Source of the DNA: Oxalobacter formigenes
Lineage (GTDB): Bacteria > Pseudomonadota > Gammaproteobacteria > Burkholderiales > Burkholderiaceae_D
Assembly (NCBI RefSeq): GCF_002127965.1
Contig: NZ_CP018787.1
Span: forward strand, 1,488,001-1,552,000
Direction of reading: 5' to 3'
Length of the DNA stretch: 64,000 nucleotides
Below, piece by piece: positions 8,588 through 16,405 of this stretch (its first letter is position 1; each line of letters opens with the position of its first letter). Made by a program: the position numbers and the translations under genes. The notes beneath the pieces are model-generated. The model had not been told where the DNA came from. It made no database searches and was given only the letters and a program-made list of their open reading frames with translations.

Positions 8588-8777
8588 ATGTCTCTCCATT
8601 TTTCAGAGGGAAAACGGTTCCAGTTTATAAAAAATCCTCACTTGTCCTATTGTCCTATTTCAAAAGCAAAAACGATCTTCCCTGTTTTTTCAGTCTTGCC
8701 TGCGAAAGATGGACTTTGTCCGATAAAATAAGGATTCTTGCAACCGGCATGTAAAGACATAAAACGGGATAAGTTTC

Positions 8778-9287
8778 ATGAGCGATTCATCCAAACCAGC
8801 CATACTGCTGGCTCCGCTGGAAGGCCTGCCGCCGCTTCTGTCCCCTGATATCCATACGATTATCCTGGGGAGTTTCCCTAGCCGGGAATCGCTGGCGGCA
8901 AGCCAGTATTATGCGCATCCCCGCAACCAGTTCTGGCGGCTTTTGTCAGAGGTTTTGACCGACGATCTGGCGCAACAGCCTTATGAGGACAGGCTACCGC
9001 GCCTGTTGACGCATAAAATCGGCCTGTGGGACGTGATTTCCATGTGTGAACGCGAGGGCAGTCTCGATTCCCGTATCAAACACGCGGTCGCCAACGATTT
9101 CGATTTGTTGAAAAAGGAGTGCCCGAAACTGAAAAAAATCTGCTTCAACGGCAAAGTGGCGGGTGCTTACGCCGAACGGCTTTCCAGCGCCGGTTTTGAA
9201 ACAATTGTGCTCCCCTCTTCCTCACCTGCCTACGCCAGCCGCTCTTTTGAAGACAAACTCGCCATCTGGAAAAAAATATTGGATTAG
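8778..9287 (+). CDS. DNA-deoxyinosine glycosylase (UDG family 6)
   Basis: 169 residues of the uracil-DNA-glycosylase superfamily, hypoxanthine-DNA glycosylase type. The motif-1 segment LGSFPSRESL is followed by YYAHPRNQFWRLL, and the C-terminal motif LPSSSPAYA is present. It is expected to remove deaminated adenine from DNA in base-excision repair. It is full length for the family. It is a single gene with no obvious operon partner. Confidence 0.85.
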   Translation: MSDSSKPAILLAPLEGLPPLLSPDIHTIILGSFPSRESLAASQYYAHPRNQFWRLLSEVLTDDLAQQPYEDRLPRLLTHKIGLWDVISMCEREGSLDSRIKHAVANDFDLLKKECPKLKKICFNGKVAGAYAERLSSAGFETIVLPSSSPAYASRSFEDKLAIWKKILD

Positions 9288-9413
9288 GCTGTTTATTTCC
9301 GGGTCGGTTCGGTTAAAATTTTCCGGTTGTGGCAGCATGGTATCCGGTCATGAAAATAGCGGTTTTTTCAAACATTTCCGGACTTTATTTTCACTTTATG
9401 AAATGGATATTTT

Positions 9414-10268
9414 ATGAAACTGGTTCGTTATGGCAAACCCGGAAAAGAAAAACCCGGACTGATCGACGCAAACGGGAAATTGCGGGATCTCTCCGGCAAG
9501 ATCGATGACCTGACGCCGGAACAATTGTCGGACAAGGCTCTGGCCAAACTGGCGAAGCTCAATCCGGAAAAACTGCCACTGGTCAAAGGTAAACCCCGTC
9601 TGGGCGTGCCGGTTTCTTTCATCAGCAAATACATCGCCATCGGCATCAATTACATCGAACATGCCGAAGAAGCCAAAATGCGCATTCCACGTGAACCGAT
9701 CGTGTTCATGAAAGCCGTCAGCTGTATCTGCGGCCCGAACGACAATATCATCCTGCCGAAAGATTCGAAAAAATCCGACTGGGAAATCGAACTGGGCGTC
9801 GTGATCGGCAAGAAGGCCCAATATATCTCCGAAGAGGAAGCACTCGATTACGTGGCCGGTTATTGCGTGACTGACGATTTGTCCGAACGCGAATTCCAGA
9901 TCGAACGCGGCACCCAGTGGGACAAGGGCAAAGGCTGCGACACCTTCGGCCCGATCGGCCCCTGGCTCGTTACCCGTGACGAAGTGCCCGATCCGCAGAA
10001 TCTGGATGTCTGGCTGGACGTGAACGGCGAACGGATGCAAAAAGGCAATACAAGGACGATGATTTTTTCCGTCGCCAAAATCGTCAGCTACCTGTCGCAC
10101 TTCATGACCCTGATGCCGGGTGACGTGATTGCTACCGGTACCCCTCCGGGAGTCGGTCTGGCCCGCGATCCGCAGGTATTTCTGAAACCGGGGGACGTTG
10201 TCGTCGCCGGTGTCGAAAAACTGGGCGAACAACGCCAGAAAGTCGTTGCCTGGCCCGGCAAGAAATAG
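9414..10268 (+). CDS. Fumarylacetoacetate hydrolase family protein
   Basis: 284 residues. A ~65-residue N-terminal domain is followed by the FAH catalytic fold: GINYIEHAEE near residue 77, then WEIELGVVIGKKA with the metal-binding glutamates, then GCDTFGPIGPWL and GDVIATGTPPGVG. These are the marks of the ureidoglycolate lyase / 2-hydroxyhepta-2,4-dienedioate isomerase branch, which act on 2-oxo acids using a divalent metal. The true substrate is not evident and no pathway genes are adjacent. Confidence 0.85.
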   Translation: MKLVRYGKPGKEKPGLIDANGKLRDLSGKIDDLTPEQLSDKALAKLAKLNPEKLPLVKGKPRLGVPVSFISKYIAIGINYIEHAEEAKMRIPREPIVFMKAVSCICGPNDNIILPKDSKKSDWEIELGVVIGKKAQYISEEEALDYVAGYCVTDDLSEREFQIERGTQWDKGKGCDTFGPIGPWLVTRDEVPDPQNLDVWLDVNGERMQKGNTRTMIFSVAKIVSYLSHFMTLMPGDVIATGTPPGVGLARDPQVFLKPGDVVVAGVEKLGEQRQKVVAWPGKK

Positions 10269-10548
10269 CAGAAGAGGAATGAAGCTGCCCGTGTCCTGTG
10301 CGCGGGTAGCGCAAATAGCGCCAGAACAGACGTTGTTGCGGGAAAAGAAGTTTTTCCTGCTTCACTTTTTTCCGGTTTTCTTTTCCCCTTGTTTCAAGCT
10401 TCTTCTTTCCGTTTTCTTTTACTTTTCACCCCGTTTGCCCGTCTGTTTTTCGATTTTTTCGACTTCCCTTGTGAAGGCTTTATGTCAGAATAGATCGTAG
10501 ATACAGACAAACCGTGATGCTTTTTCCGCGAGAAAAGGACTGCAAGCG

Positions 10549-11259
10549 ATGAACGAAAAGGACAAAACAGGAAAAAATCCAGACCTTGCCCATTTGGCCG
10601 AATTCCCGTTCAAAAGGAAAAAACTGAATGAAACATGCCTGATCCCTTTCGGTTTTGTCGAACAGGACGAAAAATACGTCTGGTCAACGCCTGTTTCAGA
10701 CGGCCAGTTCCTCATGACCGTCTTCGTGACGAAAACAGGCGAAATCAGCACAAAACTGCTGGATCCGGATTCAGGAGAGGAATACGTACTGCATCGTGAT
10801 CCCCTTGCAAAAGGGGCATTTGTCGGCAAAATCCGGATGGAATACGGGCGTATTCTGGAACTGATTGCGAATAAGTGCTTTGAAAACGATGTGTTTCAAA
10901 GCGACTATGCCCACAAAGTGATCCGATATGTCCGCCAGACGTATGGTGATGAACTGGAATTTTTGTGGGAGCGGTTTCCGGATAACGCCATTTTTCGCCG
11001 TAAGGATACCGGAAAATGGTACGGCGCATTGCTTGTCCTGTCCAGACGGAAACTCGGCCTGGCGTCTGACGATCTTGTCGACATTCTGGATTTGAGGATC
11101 AAAAGCGGAGAAATTGAAACGCTTGTGGACAAGGAAAAGTTTTTTCCGGGCTACCATATGAACAAAAAGCACTGGTTTACCGTTTGTCTGGATGGTTCGG
11201 TTCCGATGGAAGAGATTTTCCGGCGAATCGATGACAGTTATCTTCTGGCGAAAAAATGA
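10549..11259 (+). CDS. MmcQ/YjbR family protein
   Basis: 236 residues. The C-terminal ~115 residues match the MmcQ/YjbR fold: IRYVRQTYGDELEFLW, then FRRKDTGKWYGALLVL, DILDLRI and a final GYHMNKKHWFTVCLDG. The N-terminal ~110 residues form a second domain (PFGFVEQDEKYVWSTPV... KLLDPDSGEEY) also seen in longer family members. The function of the family is unproven; a DNA-binding role has been suggested. It is monocistronic as far as can be seen. Confidence 0.8.
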   Translation: MNEKDKTGKNPDLAHLAEFPFKRKKLNETCLIPFGFVEQDEKYVWSTPVSDGQFLMTVFVTKTGEISTKLLDPDSGEEYVLHRDPLAKGAFVGKIRMEYGRILELIANKCFENDVFQSDYAHKVIRYVRQTYGDELEFLWERFPDNAIFRRKDTGKWYGALLVLSRRKLGLASDDLVDILDLRIKSGEIETLVDKEKFFPGYHMNKKHWFTVCLDGSVPMEEIFRRIDDSYLLAKK

Positions 11260-11564
11260 GGCCCTTCCTGACGAACCCTGACAAACGGCCTGAATCCGGC
11301 GGCTGGCCTGTCGGTACATGAAACATTGAGCTCGGGAACCTGACAAAAACGGGAATTTCGACCATCACGCCGAAAGCTTTCTTGTGCCGCTTTCGTATTC
11401 CATGTTTTTATCTCTTCAAGTACCTGTCTGCTTGTATTTCTTGCTTCCCATTTCTCTTTTGTATTGCGCAAGGACAAGCTGTTTTGACTGAAAGCGCATT
11501 ACCCTTTACCCATACCGCCATGTCATTCCAGTGACGGCATCGTTTAATTTTCTCATTCAGGACA
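11260..11564. other. Intergenic region without a recognised feature
   Basis: No credible gene, hairpin or promoter was recognised here. Confidence 0.3.
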
Positions 11565-11801
11565 ATGAATATTCCCGAGGAAAATGTCAGTTTTCTGGGC
11601 AACCGGTTCAGGGCCGATCCGGCAACGGGGCGATTTGTCGAAGAATACGATCCCAATGTCGCTTTCGATGAATCCTGTACGGAAAACATCGACCCGTTTA
11701 CATGGAACCATTTCGGCAAAAGCATGAACCGGTACCGCCCACGCAATACCCCATTGCATCTGGTGATCAATCATGAATATTACGAACACAGCCATACGTG
11801 A
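11565..11801 (+). CDS. Small hypothetical protein overlapping the RmlC-like gene
   Basis: 78 residues, hydrophilic, rich in Asn, Asp and aromatic residues; not recognised. It overlaps the start of the next gene by 29 bases, suggesting translational coupling if real. No strong ribosome-binding site is seen and an opposing frame is also open, so the call is tentative. Confidence 0.35.
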   Translation: MNIPEENVSFLGNRFRADPATGRFVEEYDPNVAFDESCTENIDPFTWNHFGKSMNRYRPRNTPLHLVINHEYYEHSHT

Positions 11802-12321
11802 AGTCAAGATCGTCAACCCGGATGTTTTTCACGACAGCAACGGTTTCCTGATTGAGGATTTCAATCTGGAAACCTTTGGAAAAGCGCTGGATCACGCCGT
11901 AGAATTCGTCGATGAACGCCTGATCCATTCAGGAAGACATGAGCTCATGGGACTGCATTACCAGCTGCCGCCCCACGCACAGGAAAAGCTCGTACACGTC
12001 ACGAACGGGCAGACGTTTCAGGTCGCCGTCGATCTCAGAAAATCCTCGCCTGATTTCGGCAAATGGATCGGGACGGTCGTTTCCGATGAAAACCGCATCC
12101 GGTTCTGGGTGCCCGAAGGCTTCGGGCACGGCTTCGTTACCCTCTCCGACTTCGCCGATATCGCCATCGGCGTCACAAAAGCCTTCGACAAGGAAAGCGA
12201 GCGTTGCATCCGCTGGGACGATCCGGCGCTGGAAATTGACTGGCACGGTATTATCGCGCCCCGCGTCTCGCTGAAGGATCTGGAAGGCAAGCTGCTGTAT
12301 GAGGCACAAGTGTTTGTTTGA
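11773..12321 (+). CDS. RmlC-like cupin (dTDP-4-dehydrorhamnose 3,5-epimerase family)
   Basis: 182 residues of the RmlC fold: VFHDSNGFLIEDFN, LMGLHYQLPPHAQEKLVHV (including the catalytic histidine of HYQ), FQVAVDLRKSSPDFGKW, WVPEGFGHGFV and RCIRWDDPALEIDW. It would normally epimerise the dTDP-sugar precursor of rhamnose. Two departures are visible: the usual RGxF after the first aspartate is NGF, and the position of the catalytic tyrosine after the 'SD' segment is ADIAIG, lacking Tyr. No rmlA, rmlB or rmlD is adjacent. It may act on another sugar or do only one epimerisation. Confidence 0.75.
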   Translation: MNITNTAIREVKIVNPDVFHDSNGFLIEDFNLETFGKALDHAVEFVDERLIHSGRHELMGLHYQLPPHAQEKLVHVTNGQTFQVAVDLRKSSPDFGKWIGTVVSDENRIRFWVPEGFGHGFVTLSDFADIAIGVTKAFDKESERCIRWDDPALEIDWHGIIAPRVSLKDLEGKLLYEAQVFV

Positions 12322-12483
12322 GCGGAACCCTGTTTCTGTCAGGACGCCAGCATCATCTGAAGACGCCTTTTTCCGGATGAAACAGCAAGGCATTTGAGCC
12401 ATTGACGTGATTGAACATCGCTGCACAGCCTGATTCAGTGTTCGTGATTGCCTTCAGGTGCCAGACTATCCATCGTTTGGTAA

Positions 12484-12816
12484 TCAGTCTGTTTTCTTTT
12501 TACCTTTTCTCGCTTTTGGTGCAGGTAATTCATCAAACATCGCTTCGAGCAATCCTGCCAGAAATTCCCTGTTATCGACTTCATCAACCAGTAACATCGG
12601 TTTTGCGCCTTCATAGGGAGATTCATATCTGGCGGCCGGCATAAAATCGACAGCGGATTTTGTGGGTTTGACAAGAAAGCGGTCATCATAAATCCCGCCG
12701 ACTGTTTTTCCACGGTAATACAGGATGAATTCTCCCATCATGGGCTTGTATGCAATGTCGTCAAGACCGGATAGCTGGTCCAGTATAAAATTCAGATATT
12801 CCTTGCCTGACGCCAT
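12484..12816 (-). CDS. TfoX N-terminal domain protein
   Basis: 110 residues: MASGKEYLNFILDQL, then YKPMMGEFILYYRGK, VGGIYDDRFLVKPTKSA and a basic tail KARKGKKK. This is the TfoX/Sxy N-terminal domain on its own; full TfoX proteins also have a C-terminal helix-hairpin part, absent here. Short stand-alone versions are common and their function is not established. The start at 12816 matches the family N-terminus; an in-frame ATG at 12840 would add eight residues. Confidence 0.75.
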   Translation of the reverse strand: MASGKEYLNFILDQLSGLDDIAYKPMMGEFILYYRGKTVGGIYDDRFLVKPTKSAVDFMPAARYESPYEGAKPMLLVDEVDNREFLAGLLEAMFDELPAPKARKGKKKTD

Positions 12817-12976
12817 TACCGGCCACTCCACTTTTGGCATTCTTTTATGCGTTCGTCCTTATCATCCTTCGATATTACCGGAAAACTGGTGTCATAACGG
12901 ACAGACAGGGTTAATACATTCGCCGCAATACTTTTACCCTTTTTTCTTTTCGACAAGACATTACAGGACGGCGGAA

Positions 12977-13828
12977 TTACCTGACGGCTTCCCTTGCACG
13001 TGCCTTTGCAGCCTTGTCGGCCCATTCATCGGACAAGGCCTGATTGGCAGGGATGTGTTTGTAGCCGACCCGATAGATTCTGGCCAGTTTGTCCATTGCC
13101 TTGATGGTGCCCTCTGCAGCGCTCTTTTCGTACCAGTAGATGGCTTTGTCGAGGTCTCGTGGGGTAGCTAAGCCGGCACGGTAGTATTCGGCGAGATTAT
13201 ATTGGGCGGCCGAATCACCTTTTTCGGCAGCTTTTTTGTAAAGATCAAAGGCTTTTGAGTCGTTTTTTTCACCGCCGAGACCTTCCCCATAAAGATTGCC
13301 TAAATTGACCATAGCACTGACATTACCCTGTGTGACTGCTTTTTGATACCATTCACGCGCTTTAGCGTAATTTTGCTGAGTACCTTCTCCCTTTTCATAA
13401 GCGATACCAAGGTTATATTGTGCGTCAGCATATCCTTTTAAAGCGGAGCGCTGATACCATTGAATCGCTTTTTCATGATCCTGTTTCACACCCTGTCCAA
13501 AATCGTACATAACGCCAATATCGTACATGGCTTGAGGATTACCCTGATCAGCTGATTTGCCATACCAGAACATCGCCTTTTGATAATCCTGCTTGACGGC
13601 AAGACCCTTTAAATACATATATCCCAATATACGTTGAACCCGGGGATTCTTTTGAGCAGCCGGTGTGGAAAAATAACGATATGCTTTTTGATATTCTTCT
13701 TTTTTATAGTATTTCAATCCCTGAGTAATGTCATTGGCGTATGCAGGCGTTAAAAGAAAACAAGCCAATAAAAAAAGAATTAAAACGCGAAAATATATTC
13801 TGTAATCAATTGAATAGTTTTTACACAT
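12977..13828 (-). CDS. Exported Sel1-repeat protein
   Basis: 283 residues with a signal peptide (hydrophobic VLILFLLACFLLTPAYA, cleavage near residue 31), so it is likely periplasmic. At least five Sel1-type repeats of 36 residues follow (for example AMYDIGVMYDFGQGV, AQYNLGIAYEKGEGT, AMVNLGNLYGEG). It lies 63 bases downstream of the large unknown gene ending at 13892, same strand. The same pairing is seen at 58-61 kb and, decayed, at 31.7-33.5 kb. Some Sel1-repeat proteins neutralise secreted effectors, so an immunity role is a reasonable inference, not shown. Confidence 0.8.
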   Translation of the reverse strand: MCKNYSIDYRIYFRVLILFLLACFLLTPAYANDITQGLKYYKKEEYQKAYRYFSTPAAQKNPRVQRILGYMYLKGLAVKQDYQKAMFWYGKSADQGNPQAMYDIGVMYDFGQGVKQDHEKAIQWYQRSALKGYADAQYNLGIAYEKGEGTQQNYAKAREWYQKAVTQGNVSAMVNLGNLYGEGLGGEKNDSKAFDLYKKAAEKGDSAAQYNLAEYYRAGLATPRDLDKAIYWYEKSAAEGTIKAMDKLARIYRVGYKHIPANQALSDEWADKAAKARAREAVR

Positions 13829-13891
13829 AGAATCTCTTTCTGGTTGGCTTGTTCGCTTTGTTTCTTCAAATTATAAAATACAGGTGTTTTA

Positions 13892-15067
13892 TTATTCGAG
13901 TTTATTTTGTTGCTGTTTATTTTTCACAATTCTATCCACCCCCTCATCCACCACCTTATCAGCCAGATGATCCGATACCAGCGAATCGATTACCCGGGCA
14001 ACGGGATCGGCTATCGTTTGATAATCTGCGGGCAGCTTTTTTGAAAACATCCCCCACGGTTCCAGATCGGAAGCAAGGGTCGCCATGGCTCCCCATCCCA
14101 TCGCCTGCGCAAATTCCTCGTCGCCTGTTTTGTCCAGCACTCTCTGATAGACCTCGTGGGTCAGCCTTGACCAGTTATTGGCTGTCAGCGTCATTCCCGT
14201 CTGGGGCAGGTTCCGCTTCACGGCCATCAACAGGGACGCTCCCGCCACTCCTCCCAATACATTGCTGTATTTTTCCGTCGCCTGATGGATCGATTCGGCG
14301 GTCGGCTCGTTATAGTGAAACCGGTTTTGCTCATAGGGTTTGTTGATTTCCTCATTCAATGCACCCAGTTCCCGAAATCCGGTGCGGGCAGCCTTCAATG
14401 GGGAGGTTCCTGCATATTGATCCGGACGGTCGCTGGCCTTTTCGAACTCCGTTCCCATGTGTTCCGCTTTCATCTGGTTCACGACCGAGTTTGCAAAACC
14501 GTTATAAAACCCGAATGCATATGGATGTGCCTTCTGCGGGTTCTGCTCGTCATAATCCAGATTGCCAACCGCTTTATCCGTCTCCTCCACCGCTTTCAGA
14601 CCGGACACCGGTTTCCCGTTTCCACGTATTGCCCTGAAAAACGGCGACGTGGGTTGATTGTCGAGACTGTATTGCCCTTCGACGGTTTTTCCGGCCACGT
14701 CGTGGTTCGCGCCCTGAAAGAGGCGGGTGGAGGCTGCATTGGCCGGGTCATGCTCGTCCTGTATGGAGGACGAAACAGCCTGATGGTTCCCGGCCTGAAA
14801 GAGTCGGGTCGAGGGGGCGTTGTCCGGGTTGGCTATGGCTTCGTTAGTGTCTCCGACCGCTTTCATGCCGGTACCTAATTGGCGGCTGAATGTGTTTGTT
14901 CGTCCTGCTTTTGGTGCATTGGGTGCTGTCCGGTTTGGAACACCTGGATAATCCGGCATCGGGAAATCGTTCCCGGCATTGTTGAGGTTTTCCTCGTATT
15001 CGTCCCCGTAAACGCCCGTCAATCCCCTGTTCTTTTTTCTGCCGTAATAATCGTATTCGTCTGCCAT
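13892..15067 (-). CDS. Large hydrophilic protein paired with a Sel1 protein (copy A)
   Basis: 391 residues, no signal peptide, strong GGAGG before the start. Residues ~65-180 hold degenerate repeats (TRLFQAGNHQ, TRLFQGANHD; GMKAVGDTNEAI, GLKAVEETDKAV). A short hydrophobic stretch VLGGVAGASLLMAV lies near residue 275, followed by NNWSRLTHEVYQRVLDKTGDEEFAQAMGWGA split across helices. The family is not recognised. It resembles in style the 394-residue protein at 59.9 kb and the broken gene at 32-33.5 kb, each followed by a Sel1 gene. A secreted effector or a phage-type internal protein are both possible. Confidence 0.65.
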   Translation of the reverse strand: MADEYDYYGRKKNRGLTGVYGDEYEENLNNAGNDFPMPDYPGVPNRTAPNAPKAGRTNTFSRQLGTGMKAVGDTNEAIANPDNAPSTRLFQAGNHQAVSSSIQDEHDPANAASTRLFQGANHDVAGKTVEGQYSLDNQPTSPFFRAIRGNGKPVSGLKAVEETDKAVGNLDYDEQNPQKAHPYAFGFYNGFANSVVNQMKAEHMGTEFEKASDRPDQYAGTSPLKAARTGFRELGALNEEINKPYEQNRFHYNEPTAESIHQATEKYSNVLGGVAGASLLMAVKRNLPQTGMTLTANNWSRLTHEVYQRVLDKTGDEEFAQAMGWGAMATLASDLEPWGMFSKKLPADYQTIADPVARVIDSLVSDHLADKVVDEGVDRIVKNKQQQNKLE

Positions 15068-15124
15068 GTGTCCTCCGTATAAATGTTAAATGGCTCACTT
15101 ATCTTGTAACATGGCTTTTCGCAT

Positions 15125-15157
15125 GCTCCGGACATTTGTGGCACATTTGTGCAGGTT
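15125..15157 (-). promoter_or_regulatory. Upstream repeat element shared by copies A and B
   Basis: Contains ACATTTGTG twice, 11 bases apart, within GCTCCGGACATTTGTG...TGTGCAGG. A matching element (GCTCAGGACATTTGTG...GTGAAGG) lies at 61206-61237 before the related gene. Probably a regulator site or promoter element. Confidence 0.45.
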
Positions 15158-15231
15158 CGGGGCTTTTACGGTCTGTTTGACGGGTGTTTATGCTGATATG
15201 TGTTGGACTGGGGCAACAATCCCGATGACAA

Positions 15232-15253
15232 TCAGGCCGGAAAAACCGGCCTG
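15232..15253 (-). terminator. Hairpin after the universal stress gene
   Basis: CAGGCCGG-ttttt-CCGGCCTG, 32 bases past the stop of the gene at 15285. The T tract is weak. Confidence 0.45.
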
Positions 15254-15284
15254 AAAATGACAGTCATGATGAATAAACGAAAAC

Positions 15285-16217
15285 TTATATGCCCTTTCCG
15301 GCCAGTCCCAGATCGCGGTCGATGGCGGCAGGTGGGACGACGAGGATGTCGCAATCGGTTTCGTTGATGGTATTGCGGGTTGTGCTGCCCAGCAGGAATT
15401 CTTCCAGCCGGGTGCGGCCGTGCTTGCCCATGACGATCAGGTCGGGGTTGTTCGCTTCGATGTTTTCTTTCAGGACGACGGACGGGACGCCGAACTGGAT
15501 GACGGGCGTGATCGGGTTGGGCACGTCCAGTTGCGAGATGAAATCCTGCATTTCCGCTCCGGCTTTCAGGCGGATATTGGAGCGGAATTCATGCAAAAGC
15601 CCTTCCGAGACGCTGGCATAGCGCATCATGCCTTCGTTGGGGACTTCGTAGGCATGAACCAGTACGATTTCGGTCTCCGGTGTCGCTATCGCCAGTGCCT
15701 GCTGTGCCAGATAGAGCGATATTTCGGAAAAATCGACTGCGACGATGATTTTCCGGTATTCGGTCGTGGGGGCTTTTCTTACAATCAGCAATGGACACGG
15801 GTTGAACTGCAGGAGTTTGCTGGGCAGGTTGCCCAAAAACATGTCACTGCCCGGGTCGTTGCCGTGTGCCCCGACAACGAGCAGGCCTGTTTTTTCGCCA
15901 ATGACGCGGGTCGTGATTTCGTGTGCCGGTTTGCCGAAGCGGATCACGAGTCTTGAATTAATGCCGTAAGCTTCCTCAAGCCTTTTGGTGATGTTTTCCA
16001 GGTCGGCTGCCAGCCCTTCCCTGACGACCCGTTTGGTTTCGTCGGTCGGGCTCTTCAAGGCACGCGTCAACATGTCGATGACGGAAAGGTCCTGTACGTT
16101 GATGATGTCGAGCGTGTCAATGCCAAGCTGCCTGCACAAGAGGGCAGCCCGCTTTTCCGCCATGACGGCACAGGTGGACATATCGGTCGCCACCATGATG
16201 CTTGCGATTTTTTTCAT
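15285..16217 (-). CDS. Universal stress protein, two tandem UspA domains
   Basis: 310 residues made of two UspA folds. The second has a complete nucleotide-binding motif G-x2-G-x9-G-S (GKHGRTRLEEFLLGST); the first has a related GAHGNDPGSDMFLGN. Such proteins are soluble stress sensors that often bind ATP. AGGAGG precedes the ATG. It lies downstream of the P-type ATPase on the same strand but a terminator at 16381 separates them. Confidence 0.9.
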   Translation of the reverse strand: MKKIASIMVATDMSTCAVMAEKRAALLCRQLGIDTLDIINVQDLSVIDMLTRALKSPTDETKRVVREGLAADLENITKRLEEAYGINSRLVIRFGKPAHEITTRVIGEKTGLLVVGAHGNDPGSDMFLGNLPSKLLQFNPCPLLIVRKAPTTEYRKIIVAVDFSEISLYLAQQALAIATPETEIVLVHAYEVPNEGMMRYASVSEGLLHEFRSNIRLKAGAEMQDFISQLDVPNPITPVIQFGVPSVVLKENIEANNPDLIVMGKHGRTRLEEFLLGSTTRNTINETDCDILVVPPAAIDRDLGLAGKGI

Positions 16218-16380
16218 GGGTTTTCCTCCTGATGCAATATGGTGGTGGATGAGGCTGTTTTTCCTAATGTAACCCCTAACGCTGAAAATTTCATCTCCGT
16301 GAATCGTTTTTCAACGGTTTTGTTTGATTTGATCAACGCGATTTCACTTCCGGTAAAAAACCTTGTTTAAAATGGAAAAC

Positions 16381-16399
16381 GGGACGGCGAACCGTCCCT
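16381..16399 (-). terminator. Terminator of the P-type ATPase gene
   Basis: GGGACGG-ttcg-CCGTCCC, read leftward followed by GTTTTCCATTTT, immediately past the ATPase stop codon. Confidence 0.65.
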
Positions 16400-16405
16400 T
16401 TCTTC

